Origin: Hungatella sp. UBA4396
GTDB lineage: Bacteria > Bacillota > Clostridia > Lachnospirales > Lachnospiraceae
DNA: 64,000 nucleotides
Assembly: GCA_002389905.1 (NCBI GenBank)
Contig: DGRE01000052.1
Location: 5,595 to 69,594 of the forward strand
Direction of reading: 5' to 3'
In this document: positions 1 through 8,630 of the stretch, piece by piece
Layout of the letters: every line of letters begins with the position of its first letter
Position numbering within the stretch: position 1 is the first letter of the stretch
Notes under the pieces: generated by a model
Told to the model about the DNA's origin: nothing
Databases searched by the model: none
What the model saw: the letters and a program-made list of their open reading frames with translations, nothing else
Program-made: the position numbers and the translations under genes

Positions 1-666
1 GTAAACAGCGGTCTGATTGATGTCCTCATGTTCAGCATCAACCCCTGTTACGATCTTCAGCCTGCCAGTGAAAACTTAGAAGAGCTATGGGATACCAAAA
101 GCTATGAAAGACCGCTGGTCAACATGGACCCGGACCGTCAGGCTCTTTATGAGATCTGTCAGAGGATGGGTGTGGCTATCACGGTGATGAAAGCATTTGG
201 TGGAGGCGATCTCTTAAGCGCTGAACTGTCTCCTGCCGGAATGGCACTGACACCTTACCAGTGTCTCCATTATGCCCTGACCCGGCCTGCCGTAGCCACG
301 GTTATGTCCGGTGCGAGAACCTTAGAGGAGTTGAAGCTCAGCATTTCCTATGTGGATGCGCCTGACAGCGAAAAAGACTATGCCGCTGCTTTTGCTGCAC
401 TGCCCAAGATCAGCTGGAAAGGCCACTGCATGTACTGCGGCCACTGCACCCCATGTCCGGTGGGAATCGATATCGCTGCTGTTACTAAGTTTTTAAATCT
501 GGCAATCGCCCAGAACAATATACCGGAAACAGTACGGGAACACTATGGAGTCCTGCCTCACAAAGCGGGAGAATGCATTCGCTGCAAAGCCTGTAACAAA
601 CGATGTCCCTTTGATGTTCCTGCCATGGAGAACATGGAAAAAGCGGCCCAGATGTTTGGGGCATAA
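1..666 (+). CDS. Aldo/keto reductase with C-terminal [4Fe-4S] ferredoxin domain (5'-truncated by window edge)
   Basis: The reading frame is open from base 1, so only the C-terminal part is present; the ATG at 28 is internal. The first half looks like the end of an aldo/keto reductase barrel (a run ending in an ATVMSGARTLEEL segment, the usual NADP-side helix region). It is followed by two cysteine clusters, CMYCGHCTPCP and CIRCKACNKRCP, typical of a bacterial 2x[4Fe-4S] ferredoxin tail. Family members are annotated as Fe-S-containing aldo/keto reductases of anaerobes with unknown physiological substrate. It is followed by an AraC-type regulator in the same direction after 104 bp. Confidence 0.85.
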   Translation, partial: VNSGLIDVLMFSINPCYDLQPASENLEELWDTKSYERPLVNMDPDRQALYEICQRMGVAITVMKAFGGGDLLSAELSPAGMALTPYQCLHYALTRPAVATVMSGARTLEELKLSISYVDAPDSEKDYAAAFAALPKISWKGHCMYCGHCTPCPVGIDIAAVTKFLNLAIAQNNIPETVREHYGVLPHKAGECIRCKACNKRCPFDVPAMENMEKAAQMFGA

Positions 667-770
667 CAAAGATAGTTTGTCTCTATGGAAATTCGATATT
701 TTTTACATACAAAAGTCGAGCATTGCCAAAGCAGCTTTGATATGATGTAGAAGCGAAGGGAGGGAAGGCT

Positions 771-1637
771 ATGCTGCAGGAACTAAACCGCGCCATTGAG
801 TATATCGAAGAACATTTGACTGACGAACTGTATCTGGAAAAAATATCTGAGTATGTCGGAATCTCCGATTATCACTTTCGGACGGTATTCTTTTATCTTG
901 CGGGAATGACATTGAGTGAGTATATAAAAAGCAGAAGATTGTCGGAAGCCAATAAAGATTTGCTGATGGGAGAAAAGGTCACGGACGTCTCTTATAAATA
1001 TGGCTACGGATCAATGGATGGTTTTGCCCGGGCATTCAAAAAATGGAGCGGATTTTTGCCCTCGGATGTCATAAAAAAAAGGATCAGCAAGCCCTTCCCT
1101 AAACTTTCATTTGTCATCAAAGTCAAAGGAGGAGATACTATGGAATGTAGAATCGAAGAAAAACCGGCGTTTTATCTGGCTGGTGTGAGCAAGCGGGTTC
1201 CCATGCAGTTTGAGGGTGTCAACAATGCCATTGTGGAGCTTGCAATGAGCATTACAAAAGAACAAAGAGAAGAAATGCATGGGCTGCAAAACATGGAACC
1301 TTACCAAATCATCAACGCCTCTTATGAAGCAGACGCCGGCTTTTTGAAAGAAGAAGGTGATCTGACCCATCTGATTGGTGTACTGACCACAAAAGAGGAG
1401 GTAAGCAGCCAATTGGTGAAAGTTCCGGTAGAGGCCTGCACCTGGGTAGTTTTTCCCAACGAAGGGCCGTTTCCCTTCACCCTGCAAAATACCATGGCAC
1501 GCATCTATTCCGAATGGCTGCCCACTTCCGATTATGAGGTCATTAACATACCCGCTTTTTCCTTTTCAAAAATGGATGAGCATAAAAAGGATTACGCTTA
1601 CAGCGAAGTTTGGACACCGGTTCGGAAGAAAAAATAA
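771..1637 (+). CDS. AraC-family regulator with GyrI-like effector-binding domain
   Basis: 288 residues. Residues 1-105 hold the two helix-turn-helix motifs of AraC/XylS proteins, and about 120-285 form a GyrI-like (SOUL/Rob C-terminal) small-molecule binding domain starting at the MECRIEEKPAF segment. This Rob/BmrR-type layout usually activates efflux or stress genes in response to a lipophilic ligand. The start is supported by GGGAGGG 8 bp upstream. A 13-bp palindrome (CAAAGCAGCTTTG, 727-739) lies just before the gene and could be an autoregulatory operator; that is inference. A strong terminator follows at 1677-1706. Confidence 0.9.
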   Translation: MLQELNRAIEYIEEHLTDELYLEKISEYVGISDYHFRTVFFYLAGMTLSEYIKSRRLSEANKDLLMGEKVTDVSYKYGYGSMDGFARAFKKWSGFLPSDVIKKRISKPFPKLSFVIKVKGGDTMECRIEEKPAFYLAGVSKRVPMQFEGVNNAIVELAMSITKEQREEMHGLQNMEPYQIINASYEADAGFLKEEGDLTHLIGVLTTKEEVSSQLVKVPVEACTWVVFPNEGPFPFTLQNTMARIYSEWLPTSDYEVINIPAFSFSKMDEHKKDYAYSEVWTPVRKKK

Positions 1638-1676
1638 ATTTATTTGCGTACCATCTGCTTTCGCAACAGAAAGCGT

Positions 1677-1706
1677 AAAACGGCGAGGAAAAATCCTCGC
1701 CGTTTT
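1677..1706. terminator. Bidirectional rho-independent terminator
   Basis: Arms CGGCGAGGA (1681-1689) and TCCTCGCCG (1694-1702) pair perfectly across a 4-base loop. AAAA lies on the left and TTTT on the right, so the hairpin can end transcripts from both sides: the AraC gene from the left and the CofE-like gene from the right. Confidence 0.85.
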
Positions 1707-1784
1707 CTCGCCGTTTTATTATGTCACTGCCCTTTACAGAGACGCTTTCTTTCATAATCACAAAAGCTGACGGATAAAAGAAAC

Positions 1785-2975
1785 CTAGTTTGTAAAGTTG
1801 TCAAAATAACCCTGGATGTGAATGATAGGGGTTCCCTTATCACCGGAGCCGCTGGTCAAGTCGCACAATGAGCCGATCAAGTCAGTTAAGCGGCGGGGGG
1901 TTGTCCCTTGGGATGCCATATCTCCCACAAGATTCTCTTTCTTATCTTTGATACGGCTCTCAATGGCTTTTTGCAGCGCTTCACCGGAAAGGTCTGCAAA
2001 ATCATTGTCCGCAAGATATTTAAGCTTGATCTCATTGGGCGTTCCATTGAGTCCGGGGGTATTGGCTACTGAAACGCAAGGATCAGCCAGCTCCCAGATC
2101 TTTCCTACCGGGTCCTTAAATGCGCCGTCGCCGTAAACCATGGCTTCCACATGCTTTCCTGTTGCTTCCAGTAACTTTTTCTGGATGTCTTCCACAAGAG
2201 GGGTGCATTCACGTGGGAAAAGCTTAACCTTATCTTCGGTGGATTTGTTGGAGCCAAGAAGGCCAAAGCGCTCATTATATCCGCTGCCGTCTACGGAAGC
2301 GTTGAGAATGTCGTCAAGTCCGCATACTCTCTCTGCACCGCCTGCCTGGAGAATCCGTTTTGTGCGGGCGCGGGTATGGATATCGCAGCAGAGCACATTT
2401 TTGGTGTAATCCAGGATCACTCTGGAATCATTGGCAAAAATAATCTCGCATTCTGCTCCTTCCGCCCGGACAAGGTCTCCGTAATACTGCACATAATCCA
2501 CGCCTGTAAAGGTGTGCTTGTTCTCACCGAACAGTTCCCTGTATTTTTTCAGGGTGAGCACATCGCTGTAAGGGTTTATTCCGGCAGCATCAATCTGGTC
2601 CAGAGAAACCAGTTCATTTCCCACCTCATCGCTGGGATAGCTGAGCATAAGAATCACCTTTTTTGCACCGCGGGCAATACCCTTTAAGCATACAGAAAAA
2701 CGGTTGCGGGAAAGGATTGGGAAAATAACCCCGATTGTCTCACCGCCAAGCTTTTGCTTTACATCTGCTGCAATTGCATCAATCGAAGCATAATTTCCCT
2801 GAGCCCGGGCTACCACTGATTCCGTCACTGAAACAATATCCCGGTCACGCAGGGAAAAGCCTTCCTGCTTGGCCGCCTCTAATACACTATCTACAACAAT
2901 CTGAGACAAATCGTCTCCCTCTCTGACAATAGGGCAGCGAATGCCTCTTACTACAGTACCAACTTTACGTTCCAT
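1785..2975 (-). CDS. CofE-like coenzyme F420-0:L-glutamate ligase family protein
   Basis: 396 residues. The first ~130 residues carry the F420 gamma-glutamyl ligase fold signatures: an SVTESVVARAQGN segment and a stretch around FPILSRNRFSVCLKG. The rest is the longer C-terminal extension seen in the Firmicutes branch of the family. The archetype adds glutamate to coenzyme F420-0, but Clostridia are not known to make F420, so the true substrate is likely another carboxylate. The ATG is preceded by GGAGATGATACA. It is a single-gene unit between the shared terminator at 1677-1706 and the GNAT gene. No other F420 gene is visible nearby. Confidence 0.75.
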   Translation of the reverse strand: MERKVGTVVRGIRCPIVREGDDLSQIVVDSVLEAAKQEGFSLRDRDIVSVTESVVARAQGNYASIDAIAADVKQKLGGETIGVIFPILSRNRFSVCLKGIARGAKKVILMLSYPSDEVGNELVSLDQIDAAGINPYSDVLTLKKYRELFGENKHTFTGVDYVQYYGDLVRAEGAECEIIFANDSRVILDYTKNVLCCDIHTRARTKRILQAGGAERVCGLDDILNASVDGSGYNERFGLLGSNKSTEDKVKLFPRECTPLVEDIQKKLLEATGKHVEAMVYGDGAFKDPVGKIWELADPCVSVANTPGLNGTPNEIKLKYLADNDFADLSGEALQKAIESRIKDKKENLVGDMASQGTTPRRLTDLIGSLCDLTSGSGDKGTPIIHIQGYFDNFTN

Positions 2976-3098
2976 TGTATCATCTCCAAACTTTACGATT
3001 TTTCATTTACATTATAATATAAAATTCTTTTTCAGGGAAGGTAAATTAAAAAATATTATTAATAAAATTAAGATTCTCTGCATAGGCACACCGTTTCC

Positions 3099-3554
3099 CT
3101 ATCCTTTCACCGGTTTCTCCATCACATAATTGGTGAGAACAACTCCCCTTCTCATCACCTGCTGCTCTCTGACCACACCATATCCCCGGGCTTCAAAAAA
3201 CGGCTTTGCTGTAATTGAGGCATGGGTTGTAATAGTATTTACCAAAAAACGGGATTCCAGCCTGTCACATAGAGCTGTCGCAATCCCCTGTCCCTGATAA
3301 TCCTTGTGAACGAAAAGATGGTCCAGATATCCGGTAGAGTCAATGTCACCGAATCCTACAATATTGCCGTCTTCTGCTGCGACCAGGGTATCATGCTCCA
3401 AAAACACGGGGTTCCACTGGTCTGCATTTACCGGACCGGCCCATGCATCAAGCTGTTCCTGGGTATAATCCCGGTTGCAGACCCCATGAACCGTATTGAA
3501 AAACAACTCCACTATTTCCTGTATATCGCCTTCGCAGTACTCCCTTATTTCCAC
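3099..3554 (-). CDS. GNAT family N-acetyltransferase
   Basis: About 151 residues. The acetyl-CoA binding motif A is visible as LFVHKDYQGQGIATAL (Q/RxxGxA type), and the sequence ends in a typical GNAT beta-strand/loop with a ARGYGVV segment. The GTG at 3554 is chosen because AAGGGAGGGG lies 5 bp before it; the ATG at 3572 would have its ribosome-binding site inside the coding region. The substrate is unknown. It resembles YafP-like single-domain acetyltransferases. Confidence 0.8.
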   Translation of the reverse strand: MEIREYCEGDIQEIVELFFNTVHGVCNRDYTQEQLDAWAGPVNADQWNPVFLEHDTLVAAEDGNIVGFGDIDSTGYLDHLFVHKDYQGQGIATALCDRLESRFLVNTITTHASITAKPFFEARGYGVVREQQVMRRGVVLTNYVMEKPVKG

Positions 3555-3630
3555 ATCTTCCCCTCCCTTCATTCCTCTATCTTATCATAAAGCAGCTATT
3601 TTCTCCACTGCAATGACATTGGGCAATTTA

Positions 3631-3669
3631 TAAAAACAGGCAGCCCAGTCACAAAGACAAAGGCCGCCT
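3631..3669 (-). terminator. Possible terminator of the LysM gene
   Basis: Downstream of the LysM gene stop on the minus strand, AGGCGGC and GCTGCCT form a short stem with one mismatch and a long loop, followed by TGTTTTTA. The stem is imperfect, so support is moderate. Confidence 0.45.
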
Positions 3670-3678
3670 TATTTGAAG

Positions 3679-4812
3679 CTATAAACCAAAATACTGGTGG
3701 AACTGTCTTACAATTCCCCAAGACATCAAATCCGCCATTTTCATAGCTTCCTGCTCGATGTTTTCAAAAACATAGATGCTGTCATTATAATCACCATATA
3801 TCATATCAGAAGCTTCTACTTTCAACATCGCAAGATCATCGTAAAGCATCTGCTTCCAATCCTGGACAGACCAGTTAGGATTTAAATTTCCAAGGAATTC
3901 TGCAATCCGGTCCGCATTCTGATACCAGCGCCTTTCCGCATCATCTGCTGCGCTTGTGTTGCCTGCCTTTATATCCCTAAAGAGCTCCCTGCCAATTGTA
4001 AAGCGGTCTGTCATCAGGTCTTCAAACTGTTCCCCGCTCTCTTCTCCATAAAACGGACGCAGTGCAGTTTTAAAATCTCTCAGATTCTGCAAAAGGCGGT
4101 TTGTAACAGCATCTTCATTAGGAGAGGAGAAAGCTATGCTTTGAATAAGCATCCTTCTCCAGTAAATATGCTGCATCCATAAAATCCTTAAGTAATGATT
4201 CAACGTCTGCTCTGCACTGCTGACCCATCTGGGAACAGGCTCAAGTCTGGGCTGAGGTTGAGGCTGGGGCTGGGGCTGGGGAGGCAAGGGATATATGCCC
4301 CCATAAGGAATGCAGATCACCTGACCGATAAATAGATTCATCGGATTAATTCCCGGGTTTGCAGACATAATCGCATCAACAGTTGTACCAAAGCGCTGTG
4401 ATAACAGCCACAGCGTATCCCCTGATTGAATCACATAAGAATACGTTCCGGCAGGACAAGTATTCACCATGTCAGTACTGTTTGACTCTGTGCGAACCAT
4501 AGACGGTGTCTGCTGCTGAATTTGAGACTGGATTTGGGAGCGTTGGGATTGAGGCTGGGGAGATGTACGCAACTGCGGCTGAGTCGGCACCTGAGTCGAC
4601 GGCCGGGCCGGCATTTCCTGCGAAGGAGAAGGCTGAATCCCATCCTCTCTCGGAACACAGATCATTTGTCCACTGTACATACTATTTAAATTCACACCCG
4701 GATTGACAGCCACAATGCTCTCTGGAGAAACATTGAAACGCCTTGATATAAACCATAAGGTATCACCGGATTGAACAGTATAAGAATACAATCCCTCGGA
4801 ACAAGGAGTCAT
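3679..4812 (-). CDS. Two-LysM protein fused to a C-terminal helical domain (probable spore/cell-surface protein)
   Basis: 377 residues from the ATG at 4812, which has GAAAGG upstream; the TTG at 4830 is less likely. Two LysM peptidoglycan-binding repeats lie at about 9-55 and 118-168, both with YTVQSGDTLW/YVIQSGDTLW and NPGxNxxxxxxGQxICxP signatures. They are separated by a Pro/Gln/Ser-rich linker, and a second linker contains a PQPQPQP repeat. The last ~165 residues form an all-helical domain beginning near LRILWMQHIYWRRM, resembling small stand-alone Firmicutes proteins I recognise only by pattern. There is no signal peptide, as in spore-coat LysM proteins assembled in the mother cell. A sporulation role is inferred. 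Confidence 0.7.
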   Translation of the reverse strand: MTPCSEGLYSYTVQSGDTLWFISRRFNVSPESIVAVNPGVNLNSMYSGQMICVPREDGIQPSPSQEMPARPSTQVPTQPQLRTSPQPQSQRSQIQSQIQQQTPSMVRTESNSTDMVNTCPAGTYSYVIQSGDTLWLLSQRFGTTVDAIMSANPGINPMNLFIGQVICIPYGGIYPLPPQPQPQPQPQPRLEPVPRWVSSAEQTLNHYLRILWMQHIYWRRMLIQSIAFSSPNEDAVTNRLLQNLRDFKTALRPFYGEESGEQFEDLMTDRFTIGRELFRDIKAGNTSAADDAERRWYQNADRIAEFLGNLNPNWSVQDWKQMLYDDLAMLKVEASDMIYGDYNDSIYVFENIEQEAMKMADLMSWGIVRQFHQYFGL

Positions 4813-4862
4813 AATTTTACTGCCTTTCAATTAAACAATTTGCATTATTTTATGACTTCATA

Positions 4863-4880
4863 GACAGGAAAGTACCTGTC
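4863..4880. promoter_or_regulatory. 18-bp inverted repeat in a divergent intergenic region
   Basis: GACAGG-N6-CCTGTC lies 51 bp upstream of the LysM gene and 170 bp upstream of the PAS-GGDEF gene, in an otherwise AT-rich 237-bp spacer. It could be an operator. No flanking T-tract supports a terminator. Confidence 0.3.
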
Positions 4881-5049
4881 AGCCACAAACAAAATATAAT
4901 TTTCCTATATGCTTTTCAGAAACCCAAAAATTATTTACAGAAAACAAAAATGATCAATTGCATAATGAAAGAATTTTTGATATTATTTCAGTATTAATAA
5001 CTTTTTATTTCTACATTTCACACACTTATTGCTTAAAGGGGGACTCACT

Positions 5050-7587
5050 ATGAAAAATGAAGGAATGGAAAGAGTTTTCATGCAAATGCCCATAGGATAT
5101 GCCCGCTTAGCAGCTGCTTTTGAAAATGCCGCTCATGGACAGCAATACATTCTCATGGAAGCCAATGATACATTTTTTCACTGCTGGGGTCTGGACAAAG
5201 AAAAGTCCTTGAATAAACGTATATCTCAGCTCCTTGACGATGTCTCCGATACTTCTGCCTGGAAAGACTTTTATGAGAACCTGATTCATGCCGAAATGGA
5301 TAGACCTTTTATTATAAATATTGGTGAACGCTGTTTTCAGATAACCCTCCGTTATGACAGCCAGCCAGAGGAGCTCATAACCTTTTTCACTGATATCACC
5401 GACATTTACCAGCAGCTTCAGACAGAACAGGATAAAAACGAGAAACTGGCTGAGGATATTAATATCTTTTTCAACAGCACCCAGGATGGCCTGTTTATCG
5501 TCAGCTATGTAGACGGGGAATTCCGCTACCTCCGCAACAATACGGCCCATCAGAATTTAACAGGCCTGACCGCACAGCAGCTAAGAGGAAAAACACCGGC
5601 TCAGGTCCTTGGCGAAACGGGAACTATCCTCCAGAATGGATACCAGAAATGTGTGGATTCCGGTAAAAGCGTAATGTACGAAGAGACAGCCGCCTTCAAT
5701 GGAAAAAACAGAAGGTGGCTGGTGCGCCTTACTCCGGTGAAGGAAAATGGACAGATTTCTTACATCGTAGGTTCCCGGACTGACATTACTGACTTAAAGC
5801 GTCTGGAAATGGAAAAGGAACAGCTTTTAGAAAACTTAAATTCCATGTTTACCTCTCATTCAGCCGTCATGCTGATCGTTGACAGGGAGACAGGACGTAT
5901 CCTGGATGCCAATCCAAAGGCCTGCTCCTTTTACGGCTATACGAGAGAAGAACTGCTGGCTATGAATATGGAGAACATCAACGGAACCATACACCGCAGC
6001 CAGATCCATTCTCTTACGGAGACGGACCGCTACTTCCTGTTCCCCCACCGTTTAAAAAGCGGGGAGATCAAAATGGTGGATGTATACACCAGCCTCATCA
6101 CCTATGAGGGAAAAAAACAGCTGTTTTCCATTATATTTGACGTATCGGACCGGGAAAAATTCAAGGAAGATTTATCGAAAGAAAAGGAATTGTTAAGTGT
6201 TACATTTAACTCCATCGGAGACGGAGTCGTTACCACTGACAACGAAGGCCTTGTGACTTCTTTAAATAAAGCGGCCAGTGAGATCACCGGCTGGCAGAAT
6301 GAGGAAGCATATAAAAAGCCTTTTCATGAAATTTTTGACTTAAGAAATGAAGCCACCGGGGAAGCCGCGTCAAATCCCATCAGTGAGGTGCTGAGGACGG
6401 GAAAGATCGTAGGCCTTGCCAATCACACTGTGCTTTTAGACAAGCGGGGGAATTTGGTCCCCATTGCGGACAGCGCCGCTCCCATTCGGGATGAAAATGG
6501 GCTGGTATACGGTGTTGTCATGGTTTTTCGGGATGTGAGCCAGGAAAAGACACAGCAGGAACGAATTCTGTATTTAAGCTATCACGATTCATTGACGGGA
6601 ATGTTCAACCGAAGATATATGGAAGAAGAAATGCTGCGGATAGACCAGCCCGGCAATCTGCCTATTGCCGTCATCATGGGAGATGTGAACGGATTAAAGG
6701 TGAGCAACGACGTTTTTGGTCACAAGACAGGAGATCTCCTTTTAAAATCAGTTGCAGAAGCATTTCAGCATACAATAGGAGAAATGGGAGTCTCAGCCAG
6801 ATGGGGCGGCGATGAATTTTTAGTCCTGCTTCCCAAAACAGATGCCGTAAAAACACAAAGGCTGGTGAGACAGATGGAAGAAACCTTAAAAAAGAACGAC
6901 AGCCTTCCCTTTAAAATCAGTGTTGCCCTTGGTTTTGATGTGAAATATGATAAAAAGATTCCCCTTCATCAGATTCTTCAAAAAGCCGAGGAACGGATGT
7001 ACCATAAAAAGCTCATGGAGGGAAAGAGTTACCGCAACAACATTATGAATTCCCTTTTATCTACCCTGTATGAAAGAAGCACAGAAACCATCGAGCATTC
7101 CTTAAGGCTGGAGTCCATCTGCCTTCCCATTGCGGAAAAAATGAACCTCACCCTTGAGGAAAGGGATGAACTGTCACTTTTCGCCATGCTCCACGACATC
7201 GGAAATGTAGGGATCCGCACAGAGCTTCTGACAAAGGCCGGCCCCTTAGACACGGAAGAATGGAAAGAAATCAAGCGCCATCCGGAATTGGGCTACCGCA
7301 TTGCCCAGAACACACCTGAGCTTTCTGTCGTATCCGAATATATACTCTCCCATCATGAAAGGTGGGATGGAAGCGGCTACCCCAGAGGCTTAAAAGGAAC
7401 CGATATCCCCCTCTTATGCCGCATTATGGCAATCGCCGACTCATACGATGCCATGACAAATGACCGGCCCTACAGGAAGGCTATGAAGCCTCCGGCTGCA
7501 AAAGAAGAAATCAGGAGCTTGGCAGGGAAACAATTTGATCCCCACATATCCGAAATCTTCCTGGAACTGGACTACCCTTATCTTTAA
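5050..7587 (+). CDS. Multi-PAS GGDEF / HD-GYP cyclic-di-GMP signalling protein
   Basis: 845 residues from the ATG at 5050, preceded by AAAGGGGGA; an upstream in-frame TTG at 5029 is not needed. About four PAS-like sensor modules span residues 10-510, with no membrane segment, so it senses in the cytoplasm. The GGDEF domain (about 530-670) keeps the intact ARWGGDEF active site but lacks an RxxD product-inhibition site at the usual place. The C-terminal HD-GYP domain (about 680-840) has HDIGN, HHERWDGSGYP and the HPELGY histidine. The lysine usual after HDIG is Asn here. It probably makes and/or breaks c-di-GMP in response to a small ligand or redox signal. Confidence 0.93.
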   Translation: MKNEGMERVFMQMPIGYARLAAAFENAAHGQQYILMEANDTFFHCWGLDKEKSLNKRISQLLDDVSDTSAWKDFYENLIHAEMDRPFIINIGERCFQITLRYDSQPEELITFFTDITDIYQQLQTEQDKNEKLAEDINIFFNSTQDGLFIVSYVDGEFRYLRNNTAHQNLTGLTAQQLRGKTPAQVLGETGTILQNGYQKCVDSGKSVMYEETAAFNGKNRRWLVRLTPVKENGQISYIVGSRTDITDLKRLEMEKEQLLENLNSMFTSHSAVMLIVDRETGRILDANPKACSFYGYTREELLAMNMENINGTIHRSQIHSLTETDRYFLFPHRLKSGEIKMVDVYTSLITYEGKKQLFSIIFDVSDREKFKEDLSKEKELLSVTFNSIGDGVVTTDNEGLVTSLNKAASEITGWQNEEAYKKPFHEIFDLRNEATGEAASNPISEVLRTGKIVGLANHTVLLDKRGNLVPIADSAAPIRDENGLVYGVVMVFRDVSQEKTQQERILYLSYHDSLTGMFNRRYMEEEMLRIDQPGNLPIAVIMGDVNGLKVSNDVFGHKTGDLLLKSVAEAFQHTIGEMGVSARWGGDEFLVLLPKTDAVKTQRLVRQMEETLKKNDSLPFKISVALGFDVKYDKKIPLHQILQKAEERMYHKKLMEGKSYRNNIMNSLLSTLYERSTETIEHSLRLESICLPIAEKMNLTLEERDELSLFAMLHDIGNVGIRTELLTKAGPLDTEEWKEIKRHPELGYRIAQNTPELSVVSEYILSHHERWDGSGYPRGLKGTDIPLLCRIMAIADSYDAMTNDRPYRKAMKPPAAKEEIRSLAGKQFDPHISEIFLELDYPYL

Positions 7588-7665
7588 AACCGAACCAAAC
7601 ACCTTCTTTTTTAATACCATGTAGTAGGACATCAATATACATTCCTGCAAAAAAGGAGGCATGCC

Positions 7666-7968
7666 ATGAAAGCAGATAAGGTCACTTTGATTGAAATTAA
7701 ATACCCCCGGGCGGACCGGGAAAAACAGACCTGTTTTCTCCTTGTCTGGCAGGACTGGTTAAAGGAGACTGATGAAAGAATCTGCCTGACCACCGAACTT
7801 TGCTGTTCCCAGGATGAAGAGCCTTTAATCCTGGTCCGGGGGATTTTCTGCGGACTTCCCGAAGAAGCTCTGGGTATCATTTCCCCTCTTATCAGACTTG
7901 GAGGGGCCAGATACCGGTTAAAATACTTGCCTTTTAAAGAAGCTTTAAGCGTATTTACTCTCCCTTAA
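7666..7968 (+). CDS. Hypothetical protein, 100 aa
   Basis: A short gene with a near-perfect ribosome-binding site (AAAAAAGGAGGC, 5 bp before ATG) and a terminator shortly after, so it is probably real. There is no signal peptide or membrane segment. The middle section (ILVRGIFCGLPEEALGI..PLIRLGG) is reminiscent of a strand-helix stretch in the substrate domain of FAD-linked oxidases. It could therefore be a detached piece of such a protein, but this is only a weak resemblance. Function unknown. Confidence 0.6.
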   Translation: MKADKVTLIEIKYPRADREKQTCFLLVWQDWLKETDERICLTTELCCSQDEEPLILVRGIFCGLPEEALGIISPLIRLGGARYRLKYLPFKEALSVFTLP

Positions 7969-7993
7969 GGAATTCATGAAAAAAATAGAAAAA

Positions 7994-8030
7994 CAGGAGA
8001 CAGCCGGTTGCTTTGGCTGTCTCCTGCTCT
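7994..8030. terminator. Bidirectional rho-independent terminator
   Basis: CAGGAGACAGCC (7994-8005) pairs perfectly with GGCTGTCTCCTG (8015-8026) across a 9-base loop. T-rich sequence follows on each strand, serving the convergent 100-aa gene and the glutathione peroxidase gene. Confidence 0.85.
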
Positions 8031-8033
8031 GTT

Positions 8034-8579
8034 TTACAGCAGTTCTTTTACTTTTTCTTCCACAAGCTTCATATCTGCAGTGGGCTCAAACCGTTCAACC
8101 ACATTTCCCTGACGGTCCACCAGAAATTTAGTGAAATTCCATTTGATGTCAGGTTCATTTTTGTAATCCGGATGGGACTTTTCTAAAATTCCTTCCAGAA
8201 TGGAGGTGATCTTATGGGCCGGATCAAAACCGGCAAAGCCCTTCTGCTTAACCAGATACTGATACAGGGGAATAGCCTGGCTTCCGTTTACCTCAATCTT
8301 TGAAAACTGAGGGTAGGTCACCCCAAAGCGTCCGGTACAGAAAGTATGAATCTCCTCGTCAGCCCCCGGCGCCTGCTCTCCGAACTGGTTGCAGGGGAAA
8401 TCAAGTATTTCAAGCCCCTTCTCTCCATGTGCCTCATATATGGCCTGAAGATCTGCATACTGAGGTGTAAAACCGCATTCTGTGGCAGTATTTACAATCA
8501 GCAGCACCTTTCCGGAATAATCGGACAGACTCTTTTCACTGCCCTCCATTGTTTTTACCTTAAAATCATAAACAGACAT
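8034..8579 (-). CDS. Glutathione peroxidase family (thiol peroxidase)
   Basis: 181 residues. It has the family's catalytic block NTATECGFTPQY (Cys about position 36), the Gln in FPCNQFGEQ (about 80) and the Trp/Asn in WNFTKFLV, giving a complete catalytic tetrad. The active-site residue is a plain cysteine codon, not selenocysteine. In bacteria this family generally uses thioredoxin rather than glutathione to reduce hydroperoxides, so an oxidative-stress role in the cytoplasm is likely. The ATG is preceded by AAGGAGGTACTGAAT. The gene is monocistronic. Confidence 0.93.
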   Translation of the reverse strand: MSVYDFKVKTMEGSEKSLSDYSGKVLLIVNTATECGFTPQYADLQAIYEAHGEKGLEILDFPCNQFGEQAPGADEEIHTFCTGRFGVTYPQFSKIEVNGSQAIPLYQYLVKQKGFAGFDPAHKITSILEGILEKSHPDYKNEPDIKWNFTKFLVDRQGNVVERFEPTADMKLVEEKVKELL

Positions 8580-8630
8580 ATTCAGTACCTCCTTTATATG
8601 TGATAAAAGTTACCTTTTTCATGGGCCATG

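Noticed and set aside
4200..4660. Short tandem repeats in the LysM gene as a CRISPR or VNTR
   Set aside because: They encode a Pro/Gln-rich linker in frame, the units are short and uneven, and there are no spacers.
7666..7968. Firm assignment of the 100-aa protein to FAD-linked oxidases
   Set aside because: Only a short stretch resembles that family, and no FAD-binding motif is present.
8034..8579. Selenocysteine in the glutathione peroxidase
   Set aside because: The catalytic position reads through as Cys and the frame has no in-frame TGA, so it is a plain cysteine enzyme.
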